Notes: generated by a model from the sequence alone, not told the origin. 64,000 bases of DNA from Acidobacteriales bacterium 59-55 (GCA_001897435.1 MKSV01000007.1:620001-684000), one strand, 5' to 3'; positions 24,719-33,496 are shown, numbered from the stretch's first letter. Made by a program: numbers and translations.

Positions 24719-25828
24719 TTACTTCGGCTCCGTCTGGTGGAGAAAGTCGACGAGGTAGTCCTTCCAGACAGCCGCCTGGGTGTGGGTGCCGTGGCCGCGG
24801 GTGGCGTCGGAGATGGGGATGAGGATGAACTTTGCGTGCGGCATGCGCTTGACCATCTGCTCGGCGATGCCAAGCTCGGGCGGGTTGATGTAGTCGTCGG
24901 CGGAGTTGATCCAGAGCACAGGCGCGGTGATGGTGCCGAGGCGGGCGCTGGGGTCGTAGTTGCGGGAGGCGTCCATGTAGTAGATGAAGTTGTTGGCGTC
25001 GGTGTTGGCGGTGGTGCGTGAGAGATAGCTGTCGGCGTATTTTTCGGCGGCGGCGCGGGTGGGCGCGGCTTTCTGCATCTGGAGAGGGCTGGAGCCCATG
25101 ACCAGCAGCATCTCGTTGGCGGCGCGGAGGCCTACTGTGGGTTCGGTGGCATATTCGCCGTTCTTCCACGCGGGATCGTTCTTGACGTTCTCGATGGCCA
25201 TGTAGCGCATCATGCGGTTGCGTCCGGCGATCTCGACAGGGAGGCAGGCCATGGGCATGAGCGCGTCGGCGAAGCCGGGGTAGGTCTCACCCCAGACGAA
25301 GGACTGCATGCAGCCCATGGAGGTGCCGAAGATGAGGCGGAGGTGATCGACATGGAGGCCCTCGGTGAGCATGGCGTGCTGGCTGGCGACCATGTCGTCG
25401 TAGTCGTAGTGAGGGAAGCGCATGTGCAGGCCGTCGCTGGGCTTGCTGGACTGGCCGTGGCCGATGTCGTCGGGCAGGATGAGGTAAAACTTCGTAATGT
25501 CGAGGGGCTGGCCGGGGCCGAAGAGGATGTTGGAAAACTGCGGCGCGAGCAGCGAGTGCGCGCTGCCTCCCGTGCCGTGGAGCAGAAGGACGGCGTTGTC
25601 GACGAAGCCGGCGGCGTTCCGGTGGGGCTGGCCGAGGGTGAGGTAGTGGAGGTGGAGAACGGGAATGCTCTCGCCGTCTTTGAAGCGGAAGTTGGGAATG
25701 TCGAAAGAGCCGTCCTGCGTGGGCCAGGCGACGGCGCTAGGAGGCGCCTGCGCGGCTGGCGTCGACATGGTCTGGGCGGAGGCGGCGATGGCGCAGGAAA
25801 GGAGGATGGCAGCAATTGCGAGGCGCAT
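24719..25828 (-). CDS. Secreted alpha/beta-fold hydrolase, MetX/homoserine acetyltransferase-like
   Basis: Protein of 369 residues with a signal peptide ending near AIAASAQ. The fold is that of the homoserine O-acetyltransferase branch: LLLHGTGGSAHSLL oxyanion region, DDIGHGQSSKPSDG, the nucleophile elbow GTSMG, Asp in WINSADDYINPPE and His in RGHGTHTQ. True MetX is cytoplasmic; the export signal and the IGHGQSSKPSD segment place this in the secreted sub-branch common in Acidobacteria, of unknown substrate. ATG 25828 is chosen because the hydrophobic signal follows directly; an ATG at 25864 would add 12 polar residues. Confidence 0.8.
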   Translation of the reverse strand: MRLAIAAILLSCAIAASAQTMSTPAAQAPPSAVAWPTQDGSFDIPNFRFKDGESIPVLHLHYLTLGQPHRNAAGFVDNAVLLLHGTGGSAHSLLAPQFSNILFGPGQPLDITKFYLILPDDIGHGQSSKPSDGLHMRFPHYDYDDMVASQHAMLTEGLHVDHLRLIFGTSMGCMQSFVWGETYPGFADALMPMACLPVEIAGRNRMMRYMAIENVKNDPAWKNGEYATEPTVGLRAANEMLLVMGSSPLQMQKAAPTRAAAEKYADSYLSRTTANTDANNFIYYMDASRNYDPSARLGTITAPVLWINSADDYINPPELGIAEQMVKRMPHAKFILIPISDATRGHGTHTQAAVWKDYLVDFLHQTEPK

Positions 25829-25891
25829 AGTGGTTCCTCGGATGTTGCTGCCATTTGAATTCAAAGATGGTGGAAGGGCAAGGGAATGCCC

Positions 25892-26050
25892 TCTTAGGGA
25901 AGGTCTGATTCAGTCTCCGAGCATTCCCTCAGCGGCTAAAGCCGTATTGCAGACAGGTCACTTGTCACTTATGGCATCCTTCGACTCTGCTCAGGACAGG
26001 CTCTGAAGCCGTGCCCTTATCAAAGCCGGACTTAATCAGAGGTTCCTTAG
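25892..26050. repeat. Dispersed inverted-repeat element, copy B
   Basis: Related to copy A: it shares GGTCTGATT at the left, CATTCCCTCAGCGGCTAAA in the middle and GGACTTAATCAGAGGTTCCT at the right. It is about 40 bp longer because the second hairpin is replaced by a different stretch containing TCCTTCGACTCTGCTCAGGA. Both copies have the same orientation and flank the cytochrome and hydrolase genes as direct repeats about 2 kb apart. Confidence 0.75.
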
Positions 26051-26098
26051 AAATTCCGGCTGGATGAAAGGTGACACATCCAGCCGGACGATTACCGG

Positions 26099-26668
26099 CT
26101 ACGATTTTGCCAGGGCGGACTCGATGGCGGAGACGATGGCGGGATCGTCGGGCACCATCTCGGGAGAGAAGCGGGCGATGACATTGCCCTGCCGGTCGGC
26201 GAGAAACTTCTCGAAGTTCCAGAGAATGCCCGGCTCGGGATTGGTGGTGGAATTGTGCTTGCTCTGGAGGAAGCCGTTGAGATTCTCGCGCAGGGCCGCG
26301 CGACCGTTGCCCGTGGCCTTGGGCTGGGCGGCAATGAGAGCCTTGTAGAGGGGGTGGGTCTCCGGGCCGGTGACGGCGATCTTCGAGAACATGGGAAAGT
26401 CGACTCCGAAGGTGCTGCGGCAGAAGGTCTGAATCTCGTCGTCGGTGCCCGGTTCCTGGCCGCCGAAGTCGTTGGCGGGGAATCCGGCGACGACGAGTCC
26501 CGCGTCTTTAAAGCGGGCATAGAGCTTTTCGAGAGCATCGTACTGAGGCGTTAGCCCGCACTTGGAGGCGACGTTGACGATGAGCAGAACCTTGCCGCGA
26601 TAGCCGGCGAGTGACGCTTCCGCGCCGGTAATGCGGTGGAGCGGGATGTCATAGAGGGATACGGACAT
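26099..26668 (-). CDS. Glutathione peroxidase (thioredoxin-type, Cys form)
   Basis: Peroxide-reducing enzyme of 189 residues. The peroxidatic residue is Cys37 in NVASKCGLT, so this is the cysteine form, not a selenoprotein. The rest of the catalytic tetrad is visible: Gln71 in FGGQEPG and Trp150-Asn151 in LWNFEKFL. Monomeric bacterial members normally use thioredoxin. ATG 26668 has GGAG seven bases ahead; the frame stays open to 26968 but that extension would overlap the divergent permease gene. A stress-protection enzyme, probably cytoplasmic. Confidence 0.9.
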   Translation of the reverse strand: MSVSLYDIPLHRITGAEASLAGYRGKVLLIVNVASKCGLTPQYDALEKLYARFKDAGLVVAGFPANDFGGQEPGTDDEIQTFCRSTFGVDFPMFSKIAVTGPETHPLYKALIAAQPKATGNGRAALRENLNGFLQSKHNSTTNPEPGILWNFEKFLADRQGNVIARFSPEMVPDDPAIVSAIESALAKS

Positions 26669-26811
26669 GAGGTCTCCTGATATCTGGATCTTAGCTTCAG
26701 TGTCGATTATAGAAGTTGAGTAGCCCGGCGACGGGCAGGCAGGCTCGCGCATTATACTTCGAGGCGAAAGATGCGAATTTCTCTTGACGGAGGCATTACT
26801 ATACAAAGGCG

Positions 26812-28692
26812 ATGTCCTTTGTAGACTCCCTTTTGGGGAAGCCGTTAGCAACCAGTGAAGAGCACTCCGAGCGTATCGGCGTCGCTGCTGGGGTTCCGAT
26901 CTTTGGCCTGGATGCGCTGACGAGCGCGGCGTATGGGCCAGAGGCGGCGATGACGCTGCTGATTCCACTGGGATTGGCGGGACTTGAGTATATTGTTCCG
27001 ATTGTCTCGGCGGTTTTGATCCTGCTGGGAATCGTGTTCTTCAGCTATCTGCAGACGATTGCCGCTTATCCCAACGGCGGCGGATCCTATACCGTCGCGA
27101 ATGAAAATCTGGGGATTGGCCCGGCTCTGCTGGCCGCCGCGGCGCTGATGATCGACTACATCCTGACGGCGGCGGTGGGCATCTCAGCCGGCGTCAATGC
27201 CTTGACCTCGGCCATCCCCAGCCTGCAGCCGGACACCGTGCTGATCTGTTTAGTGATTCTGGCGATTCTGACCATTGTGAATCTGCGAGGAGTGAAGGAA
27301 GCCGGAGCGGCATTCATTGTGCCGACCTTCATGTTTGTCGGAACGCTGCTGGTGGTGATCGGCTTCGGCGTTTATCACACTATTTTGTCCGGTGGCCATC
27401 CGATCCCGGTGGCTGCGCCTCCGCCGGCGTTGCCCTCGACGGTGAAGTATCTGGGAATCTGGCTGCTGCTCAAGTCGTTCTCGAATGGATGCGCTGCCAT
27501 GACCGGCGTTGAGGCTGTATCGAATGGCGTGAACGCATTCGCGGAGCCTCGGGCAAGAAAGGCCCAGACCTCCCTGGCCATCATTATTGTGATGCTCGCT
27601 GTGCTGCTGTTTGGAATTACGTATCTGGCCCGGGCCTATGGCATTACGGCGATGGAGCCGGATGCGCACCACTACCAGACGGTGGTGAGCATCCTGACGA
27701 CCGCGGTTTTTGGCCGCGGGTGGTTTTATTACCTGACCATGGGGTCGATCCTGGCGGCTTTATCCATCAGCGCCAACACGGCATTTGCCGGATTTCCGCG
27801 ACTGGCCCGGGCGATTGCCGCCAATGAGTACCTGCCGCATGTGTTTCTGTTGCGCGGCCGTCGCCTGCTGTTCTCGCATGGCATCTACGCGCTCACCGCA
27901 TTTACCGCGATTATTCTCTTCCTGTTCGATGGCGTTACGGACAAGCTGATCCCGCTTTATGCGATTGGCGCTTTCATCGCGTTCACCCTGTCGCAGGCCG
28001 GGATGGTTGTGCACTGGAAGAAGCAGGAGGGCGGTTATAAGAAACATTGGTGGCACATGTTCGTCAACGGCTTTGGGGCATTGGCAACGGGCCTGACCAC
28101 GCTGGTTGTGCTGGTCACGAAGTTTACCTCCGGTGCCTGGGTGACGGCGCTTCTGATACCGCTGCTGATCCTTATCATGATTGGGGTGAAGCGGCACTAT
28201 ACGCGTGTAAAGCGAGAGATGAAGGATATGACTCCGCTGAACCTGGTGAACCTGGAGCAGCCCATTGTGGTGATTCCGATGGCTCGGTGGGATCGGGTTA
28301 CGGAGAAGGCGATGCGGTTTGGCCTGTTGCTCTCCCCGGAGATCAAGGTCGTGCACATCCACTCCGATGACGAAATCGACGGAGATGAAGGCCTGGATGG
28401 AGTCTGGGCGGAGAAGGTGCTGGCTCCAATCAGAAAAGAAGGCTTGAAGGATCCGGAACTGGTGACGATACCGTCGAACTACAGGTTCGTTCTTTCCCCG
28501 CTGATGGAATATATTTTGCAATTGGAAGATGAGAATCCGGGACGGAAGGTCGCGGTTATCCTTCCGGAGATGGTGGTGGCGCACTGGTGGGAGAACGCGC
28601 TGCATGGGCAGCGAGTCCAGTTGCTGAAGTTCATGTTGCTGTTGAGGGGAAATCAGCGAATTGTCATCGTAAACATTCCCTGGTACCTCTGA
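26812..28692 (+). CDS. APC-superfamily permease
   Basis: Transporter of 626 residues with about 12 membrane helices in the first 460 residues, then a soluble tail of about 160 residues. The first helix region GLDALTSAAYGPEAAMT and the second AAYPNGGGSYTVA match the conserved substrate-binding loops of amino-acid/polyamine/cation permeases. The cytoplasmic tail (PIVVIPMARWDRVTEKAMRFG and following) resembles a universal-stress-like regulatory domain. Substrate, whether amino acid or potassium, cannot be told by eye. Ribosome binding is unclear: AAAGG is close to the ATG. Divergent from the peroxidase gene. Confidence 0.85.
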   Translation: MSFVDSLLGKPLATSEEHSERIGVAAGVPIFGLDALTSAAYGPEAAMTLLIPLGLAGLEYIVPIVSAVLILLGIVFFSYLQTIAAYPNGGGSYTVANENLGIGPALLAAAALMIDYILTAAVGISAGVNALTSAIPSLQPDTVLICLVILAILTIVNLRGVKEAGAAFIVPTFMFVGTLLVVIGFGVYHTILSGGHPIPVAAPPPALPSTVKYLGIWLLLKSFSNGCAAMTGVEAVSNGVNAFAEPRARKAQTSLAIIIVMLAVLLFGITYLARAYGITAMEPDAHHYQTVVSILTTAVFGRGWFYYLTMGSILAALSISANTAFAGFPRLARAIAANEYLPHVFLLRGRRLLFSHGIYALTAFTAIILFLFDGVTDKLIPLYAIGAFIAFTLSQAGMVVHWKKQEGGYKKHWWHMFVNGFGALATGLTTLVVLVTKFTSGAWVTALLIPLLILIMIGVKRHYTRVKREMKDMTPLNLVNLEQPIVVIPMARWDRVTEKAMRFGLLLSPEIKVVHIHSDDEIDGDEGLDGVWAEKVLAPIRKEGLKDPELVTIPSNYRFVLSPLMEYILQLEDENPGRKVAVILPEMVVAHWWENALHGQRVQLLKFMLLLRGNQRIVIVNIPWYL

Positions 28693-28735
28693 GGAAGAGC
28701 AGAGAATCGTTACGATCGACACATCGATCAGAGAC

Positions 28736-29953
28736 TCAACCGGCGAGAGCCGGTTCTGTCTTTTTGTACGTTGGGCTTAGATCACGGAGGCGGGCTACAG
28801 CGGTGGGGACCAGTGCGAGCGCCTGTTCGACTTCTTCTTCGGTCGTCAACTTGGAGAGAGAGAAGCGAATGCTGGCGCGCGCACGGGCCGGGGAGAGGCC
28901 CATGGAGGTGAGGACATGCGAAGGTTCGGTGGCTCCCGACTGGCAGGCGGAGCCTCCGCTGACGGAGAGGCCCTTCAGGTCGAGCGCGATGACGAGTGCC
29001 TCGGCCTCGACATGATCAAAGTAGAGGTTGCTGGTGTTTGAGACGCGGGGCGCGCCGTCGCCGTTGACGCCGCACTCTTCTACTTGAGAGAGAATGCCTT
29101 GCTCAAGGCGGTCGCGGAGGGCGGCGAGATGCGCAGGGCCGTTTGCCGAAGAGTCTTCGGCGAGCCACTGCCGCGCCAGTTCGGCGGCCTTGCCGAGACC
29201 GACAATGCCCGCCACGTTCTCCGTTCCGGCGCGGCGCTGGCGCTCATGGGGGCCGCCGTGCAGCATGGGAGCGAGCCGGACGTTGCGGCGGACGTAGAGA
29301 ACGCCGATACCCTTTGGGCCATGAATTTTGTGGCCGGACAAGGTGAGCAGGTCAATTTCCCTAAGCGGGCCGCGCGGGCTGAGATCGAGCGGCAGCTTGC
29401 CTGCGGCCTGGACGGCATCGGCATGGAAGAGCGCCCCGGCGGCGTGGGCGATGCGGGCGAGTTCGGCGATTGGCTGGATGACGCCGGTCTCGTTATTGGC
29501 AAAGATGATGCTGACCAGTTTTGTATTGGGGCGAATCGCCGCTTCGAGCGCCGCGGGTTCGATGAGCCCCTGCGGTGTGCAGGGAAGAAAGGTGACGTCG
29601 ATGTTCTGTGCCGAGAGCGATTGCGCGGCGTGAAGGACGGCGTCATGCTCGATGGACGAGGTGATGAGATGAGGCTTCTCGCCCGAGGCGGAAGATTCGG
29701 CGGAGAGGACGCCGAAGAGGGCGAGGTTGTCGCTTTCGGTGCCGCCGGAGGTGAAGACGACCTCGGAGGTACGGCAGTGTAAAAATCCGGCGACGGCGGC
29801 ACGGGCCTGGTCGACAGCCGCGCGAGCGTACTGACCCTGCTGATGGATGGAACTGGCATTGCCGAAGTGTTCGATCCAGAAGGGACGCATCGCCTCGAAG
29901 ACTTCGGGGAGAAGAGGCGTGGTAGCGTTCGCGTCCATGTAGATATGGCGCAT
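28736..29953 (-). CDS. Cysteine desulfurase (NifS/IscS family)
   Basis: PLP enzyme of 405 residues that takes sulfur from cysteine and passes it on as persulfide. It starts with the family's typical IYMDANATTPL. SGGTESDNLAL contacts the cofactor phosphate; the Schiff-base lysine is in LSGHKIHGPKG; the catalytic cysteine is in SGGSACQSG on a long loop, as in class I enzymes. No iscU, iscR or sufE is adjacent, so partner and pathway are open. It may serve tRNA thiolation with MnmA as well as Fe-S assembly. It lies 49 bp downstream of citrate synthase on the same strand. Confidence 0.92.
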   Translation of the reverse strand: MRHIYMDANATTPLLPEVFEAMRPFWIEHFGNASSIHQQGQYARAAVDQARAAVAGFLHCRTSEVVFTSGGTESDNLALFGVLSAESSASGEKPHLITSSIEHDAVLHAAQSLSAQNIDVTFLPCTPQGLIEPAALEAAIRPNTKLVSIIFANNETGVIQPIAELARIAHAAGALFHADAVQAAGKLPLDLSPRGPLREIDLLTLSGHKIHGPKGIGVLYVRRNVRLAPMLHGGPHERQRRAGTENVAGIVGLGKAAELARQWLAEDSSANGPAHLAALRDRLEQGILSQVEECGVNGDGAPRVSNTSNLYFDHVEAEALVIALDLKGLSVSGGSACQSGATEPSHVLTSMGLSPARARASIRFSLSKLTTEEEVEQALALVPTAVARLRDLSPTYKKTEPALAG

Positions 29954-30002
29954 GAAGCTATTTTACTGCGAATGGGGACGCTGTATGCAGTCCAGCCGGG
30001 TC

Positions 30003-31163
30003 CTACCGCTCGGCGATGGGAACGTAGGGCGAGGGGTAGGCAGGGCCGATGTAGTCGGCGCGCGGACGGATGAGGCGGTTGTCGTCATGCTGCTCGATGA
30101 CGTGGGCGGCCCACCCGGCGATGCGGCTGATGGCGAAGATCGGGGTGAAGAGGTCGATGTCGATGCCGAGGGTGGTGTAGGTCGAGGCGGAGTAGAAGTC
30201 GACGTTGGCGTTGAGCTTCTTCTGCTCCTTGACGAAGAGTTCGATCTTGCGCGACATGTCGAACCACTTGGTGTTGCCCGCGGCGCGGCCCAGCTCCTCA
30301 GACATCCGGCGGAGATGAGTGGCTCGCGGGTCTTCGGTGTGATAGACGCGGTGGCCGAAGCCGGAGATCTTCTTCTTCTCGGCAAACATCTGTTTGACGT
30401 GCTCGATGGGATCGACGCCAGCCTCGTCGATGGCATAGAGCAGGCGCATGGTGGCTTCGTTGGCTCCGCCGTGTAGAGGCCCTTTGAGCGCGCCGAGCGC
30501 ACCGGTGATGGCGGAGTGAATGTCGGCCAGGGTCGCGGCGATGACGCGTGCGGCGAAGGTGCTGGCGTTGAGTTCGTGATCGGCGTGAAGGATCAACGCA
30601 ATGTCAAGGGCGCGGGTGGCGGTCTCGGAGGGCTTTTCTCCGTTCAGCATCCAGAGGAAGTTTGCCGCGTGCGACAGCTTGTGGTCCGGCTCGATGACCG
30701 GCTTGCCCTTGCGAATGCGGTCGAAGGCGGCAACAATCATCGCAATCTGCGAGGTAAGGCGGAAGGATTTGCGAATGTTGGCGTCGTGGGTGTTCTCGGC
30801 CTCGTCGGCGTCGTAGATGCTGAGCAGGGAGACGGCGGTGCGCAGCACCTGCATGGGAGTCGCGCTGGCGGGGACGCTGTGCAGAAGCTCGAGGACCCTG
30901 GGGTTGAGCTGGCGTCCGGCGGTCAGTTGGGCGGCAAAGCCGGCAAGCTCGGAGGTGGTAGGAAGCTTGCCATTCCAAAGAAGATAGGCAGTCTCTTCAA
31001 AGGTAGAGCGCTGCGCGAGTTCGTGGATGTCGATACCGCGATAGGAAAGCACACCGGCGTCGCCGTCGATAAAGCAGATGGAAGAACTGGTGGCGACGAT
31101 GCCTTCCAGGCCTTTAGGAGCGACGGCAGGAGACGGGAGCGGCTTTTCCGAAGTGGTAAACAT
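30003..31163 (-). CDS. gltA: Citrate synthase
   Basis: Condenses oxaloacetate and acetyl-CoA, the first step of the TCA cycle. At 386 residues this is the shorter form found in Gram-positive bacteria, archaea and Acidobacteria. Motifs: YRGIDIHELA near the N terminus, HADHELNASTFAARV (active-site His), GALKGPLHGGANEATM (second His), GFGHRVYHTEDPRA (third His with Arg) and the late Asp in a helix ending NVDFYSA. A 2-methylcitrate synthase with similar sequence cannot be excluded, but no prpB or prpD lies nearby. The next gene upstream is glycine oxidase, 60 bp away. Confidence 0.92.
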   Translation of the reverse strand: MFTTSEKPLPSPAVAPKGLEGIVATSSSICFIDGDAGVLSYRGIDIHELAQRSTFEETAYLLWNGKLPTTSELAGFAAQLTAGRQLNPRVLELLHSVPASATPMQVLRTAVSLLSIYDADEAENTHDANIRKSFRLTSQIAMIVAAFDRIRKGKPVIEPDHKLSHAANFLWMLNGEKPSETATRALDIALILHADHELNASTFAARVIAATLADIHSAITGALGALKGPLHGGANEATMRLLYAIDEAGVDPIEHVKQMFAEKKKISGFGHRVYHTEDPRATHLRRMSEELGRAAGNTKWFDMSRKIELFVKEQKKLNANVDFYSASTYTTLGIDIDLFTPIFAISRIAGWAAHVIEQHDDNRLIRPRADYIGPAYPSPYVPIAER

Positions 31164-31223
31164 TACATCGTTTATAGCGCAGCGATGAAAGGGTTGTCAC
31201 GGCAGGATGCGCGAATATCGGCA

Positions 31224-32300
31224 TTATTGTGCGATGGGAGAGGAAGGGAGCGGGCGCGATGGCGAGTAGTCGGCCAAGTCGATGGAAGGGCTTTCGCCGG
31301 CGAGAAGTTGCGCCATAACGTGCGCGGTCGCCGGGGTGAGGAGAATGCCGTTGCGATAGTGTCCGGCGGCGACGAATTGGTTGCGGCTTTCGGGCATGGC
31401 GCCGAGGAAGGGCAGCCCATCGGGGCTGGAGGGACGGAGGCCGGCCCAGGCTTCCAGTTGTCGCGCTTCGGACAGAACGGGCAAGAAGGCGTTGGCCAGT
31501 GACCGAAGATGGGCTATGTCTTTGGAGTGGACAGTCTTGTCGAACCCGGCGTCTTCGATCGTCGCGCCGATGATGGCACGGCCTGCGTGGGGGCCGGTGG
31601 TTCGGGGAACGATGTACATGCCGTGAGTGCGGAGGACGAGATGGAGCGGGAGCGAAGGTGGAAGCGCGACTGCCAGCATCTGTCCCTTTCTGGGCGCAAT
31701 GGCAAGGCCGGGAGCGAGTGAAGACTGGGAGGCCCAGGCTCCGGTGCAGTTGATAAAGCGCGCTGCGTGGAAGGCGCCCGTGGAGGTCTGCACTTCCACG
31801 GAGTCTCCGACGGATTGCACGGAGAGAACGCGAGTGCCGGTACGGAGGTCGATCGAGGTGGCCCGGACCGCGGTGAGGACGGCTTCGGCGAGATGGCGGG
31901 GATCGAGGCTGCGTTCGTCAATGAGCGTGAAGTGCCGGTTGTTGGAAGTCAGTTGAGGCAGGGCATCGGCCAGCGCTTCAGTAGAAAGCTCGTTCGATGG
32001 AGGAGCAAGGTGCGCCTGGAGGGTGGCGCTGGTGTGGAAGGGAACGCGGATACCGGAGAGTTCGTCAAGGCGGTCGAGAAAGGCGGGGTAGAGCGAGAGG
32101 CTCAGGTCGGAGAGCTTGCGCAGTGCCGCCGGGTTGTCGGGATCGCTGGCGGCGAGCATTCCCGCGGCGGCGGTGGAAGCTTCCGAGAGAGGTTGTCCCT
32201 GTTCGAGGACCGTGACGCTGAGGCCCCGGCGATGGAGTTCAAGAGCGAGCGAGAGGCCGATGACGCCGCCTCCTGCAATGCAAATATCGAGGTCGTGCAT
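31224..32300 (-). CDS. thiO: Glycine oxidase ThiO-like FAD oxidoreductase
   Basis: Flavoprotein of 358 residues of the D-amino-acid-oxidase fold. GGGVIGLSLALEL binds the ADP part of FAD. ASTAAAGMLAA, the middle APRKGQMLAV and the end motif GHYRNGILLTPATA are typical of ThiO, which oxidises glycine to the imine used to build the thiazole of thiamine. No other thiamine gene is in the window, so a more general amine oxidase role cannot be ruled out. Divergent from the coiled-coil membrane protein gene. Confidence 0.8.
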   Translation of the reverse strand: MHDLDICIAGGGVIGLSLALELHRRGLSVTVLEQGQPLSEASTAAAGMLAASDPDNPAALRKLSDLSLSLYPAFLDRLDELSGIRVPFHTSATLQAHLAPPSNELSTEALADALPQLTSNNRHFTLIDERSLDPRHLAEAVLTAVRATSIDLRTGTRVLSVQSVGDSVEVQTSTGAFHAARFINCTGAWASQSSLAPGLAIAPRKGQMLAVALPPSLPLHLVLRTHGMYIVPRTTGPHAGRAIIGATIEDAGFDKTVHSKDIAHLRSLANAFLPVLSEARQLEAWAGLRPSSPDGLPFLGAMPESRNQFVAAGHYRNGILLTPATAHVMAQLLAGESPSIDLADYSPSRPLPSSPIAQ

Positions 32301-32439
32301 ACAACCAGTTTAGTGCGATTCGGAAAGTGGCGCGGCGAAAGGACTGGTCAGAGGGGGCCAAGTTTGAGAGACTGACGAGCAGCTTGTTTTGAATCAGCCG
32401 GTTGAAGTGAATCGAAGGGCAGCGTACGAGGAGAATGCG

Positions 32440-33267
32440 ATGAGCGAAGAAGGATACGTGGAACAACGATCAATGTCGGGAGCATTTATTGCTGTCGTCG
32501 CGGTGGCATTACTGGCCGCGCTTGGTTCGCTGGTGTGGTGCTACGGCCTGCAGAACCATCTCAAGGTCGCGGAGCAGAAGTTGGCAACAGCCGACAAGAA
32601 AAACGCTGACCTTGCGGAGGAGCTGGATGCGACGAACGCCCGGCTGCGGGCGACCAGCGAGACGCTGGGGCAGAGCGTCGGCATCGCGCAGAAGCAGATC
32701 GAGACGCGGGCACAGAGCATCCTCGCGGCGCAGGCGGCGGCGACGACGAGACTGGAGCAGGAGCAGGCGGCAAACAAGAAGCAGATCGGCGCGGTATCGA
32801 ACGATGTAGCCAGCGTGAAGACGGATGTCGGCGGCGTAAAGACGGACGTGGCGACGACCCGATCCGACCTGGAGGCGACCAAGTCGCAGCTAAACCGGGT
32901 GGTGGGCGATGCCGGCGTGATGAGCGGCCTGATCGCGACCAATCACAGCGAACTCGAAATTCTCAAGCACAAGGGTGATCGCAACTACTTCGAGTTCACC
33001 TTGAAGAAGGGCGAGAAGCCGTTGCTGTTGTCGACGATCAAGATTCAATTGAAGAAGGTGAACCAGAAGCACTCGCGGTATACGCTGAACGTGAGCGCGG
33101 ACGACCGCAACATCGAGAAGAAGGACAAGAATCTCGACGAGCCGGTGCAGTTCTATACAGGCAAGACGCCGGTGCTGTACGAACTGGTGGTCAACGACAT
33201 TCAGAAGAACAGCGTGTCCGGTTATCTCTCGACGCCGAAGGGGCCGGGGCAGCCTGCCGGGCAATAG
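32440..33267 (+). CDS. Single-pass membrane protein with coiled coil and C-terminal beta domain
   Basis: Protein of 275 residues. ATG 32440 follows GAGGAG. A short cytoplasmic tail and one membrane helix (AFIAVVAVALLAALGSLVWCY, about 15-35) are followed by a long coiled coil (about 40-170). Its later part shows clear seven-residue units, such as VKTDVGG, VKTDVAT, TRSDLEA and TKSQLNR. The last 100 residues are predicted beta-rich (YFEFTLKKGEKPLLL, TIKIQLKKVN). No catalytic motif is seen and I do not recognise a named family. It may be an envelope tether or surface protein. Confidence 0.75.
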   Translation: MSEEGYVEQRSMSGAFIAVVAVALLAALGSLVWCYGLQNHLKVAEQKLATADKKNADLAEELDATNARLRATSETLGQSVGIAQKQIETRAQSILAAQAAATTRLEQEQAANKKQIGAVSNDVASVKTDVGGVKTDVATTRSDLEATKSQLNRVVGDAGVMSGLIATNHSELEILKHKGDRNYFEFTLKKGEKPLLLSTIKIQLKKVNQKHSRYTLNVSADDRNIEKKDKNLDEPVQFYTGKTPVLYELVVNDIQKNSVSGYLSTPKGPGQPAGQ

Positions 33268-33286
33268 CGATTACATGCAAACGTAG

Positions 33287-33325
33287 AACGGGGGACGCTT
33301 CATAAGCGTCCCCCGTTTCTATTTG
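33287..33325. terminator. Strong bidirectional intrinsic terminator
   Basis: A perfect 13-bp stem (AACGGGGGACGCT at 33287-33299 with its complement at 33305-33317) has a five-base loop and is followed on the plus strand by TCTATTTG. It lies 19 bp after the coiled-coil gene and 11 bp from the end of the small peptide gene on the other strand, so it probably serves both. Confidence 0.85.
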
Positions 33326-33336
33326 CCTGTTGATTT

Positions 33337-33405
33337 CTACTTCTTTTTTGCGGCTTTCTTCGCCGGCTTCTTTGCTGCTTTTGTGGCTGCCTTTTTCGTT
33401 GCCAT
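33337..33405 (-). CDS. 22-residue Lys/Ala-rich peptide, histone H1-tail-like
   Basis: A tiny gene encoding MATKKAATKAAKKPAKKAAK plus two final Lys. Half of its residues are lysine; with alanine, one proline and threonines it looks like a single block of an H1-type tail. It is supported as a real gene by a GGGAG ribosome binding site nine bases before the ATG, a near-consensus promoter 17-spaced about 60 bp upstream (TTGACA and TATACC) and a terminator 11 bp beyond the stop. Such peptides may bind DNA or acidic polymers without sequence specificity. This function is inference. Similar short K/A-rich open frames occur in Acidobacteria, to my memory, but I cannot check it here. Confidence 0.75.
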   Translation of the reverse strand: MATKKAATKAAKKPAKKAAKKK

Positions 33406-33446
33406 TTGTCTATTCTCCCTATTGATTAGACATCGCTGCTGCAACA

Positions 33447-33461
33447 AGCTGCATTGCAGCT
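33447..33461 (-). promoter_or_regulatory. Palindrome at the transcription start of the small peptide gene
   Basis: AGCTGCATTGCAGCT is a perfect inverted repeat around a single central base. It starts about seven bases after the -10 box of the minus-strand promoter, which places it at the expected transcript start. It could be an operator or the first hairpin of the RNA. Confidence 0.45.
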
Positions 33462-33467
33462 AACGAA

Positions 33468-33496
33468 GGTATAGATTCACTGAAATTTACTGTCAA
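33468..33496 (-). promoter_or_regulatory. Sigma-70-type promoter for the 22-residue peptide gene
   Basis: On the minus strand TTGACA (33496-33491) is separated by exactly 17 bases from TATACC (33473-33468). The -35 box is a perfect match to consensus and the -10 box matches in four of six places. Transcription would begin near 33461, giving a leader of about 56 bases. Confidence 0.75.

Noticed and set aside
26669-26968. Upstream extension of the glutathione peroxidase frame
   Set aside because: It would overlap the divergent permease gene; the peroxidase motifs and ribosome binding site start at 26668.
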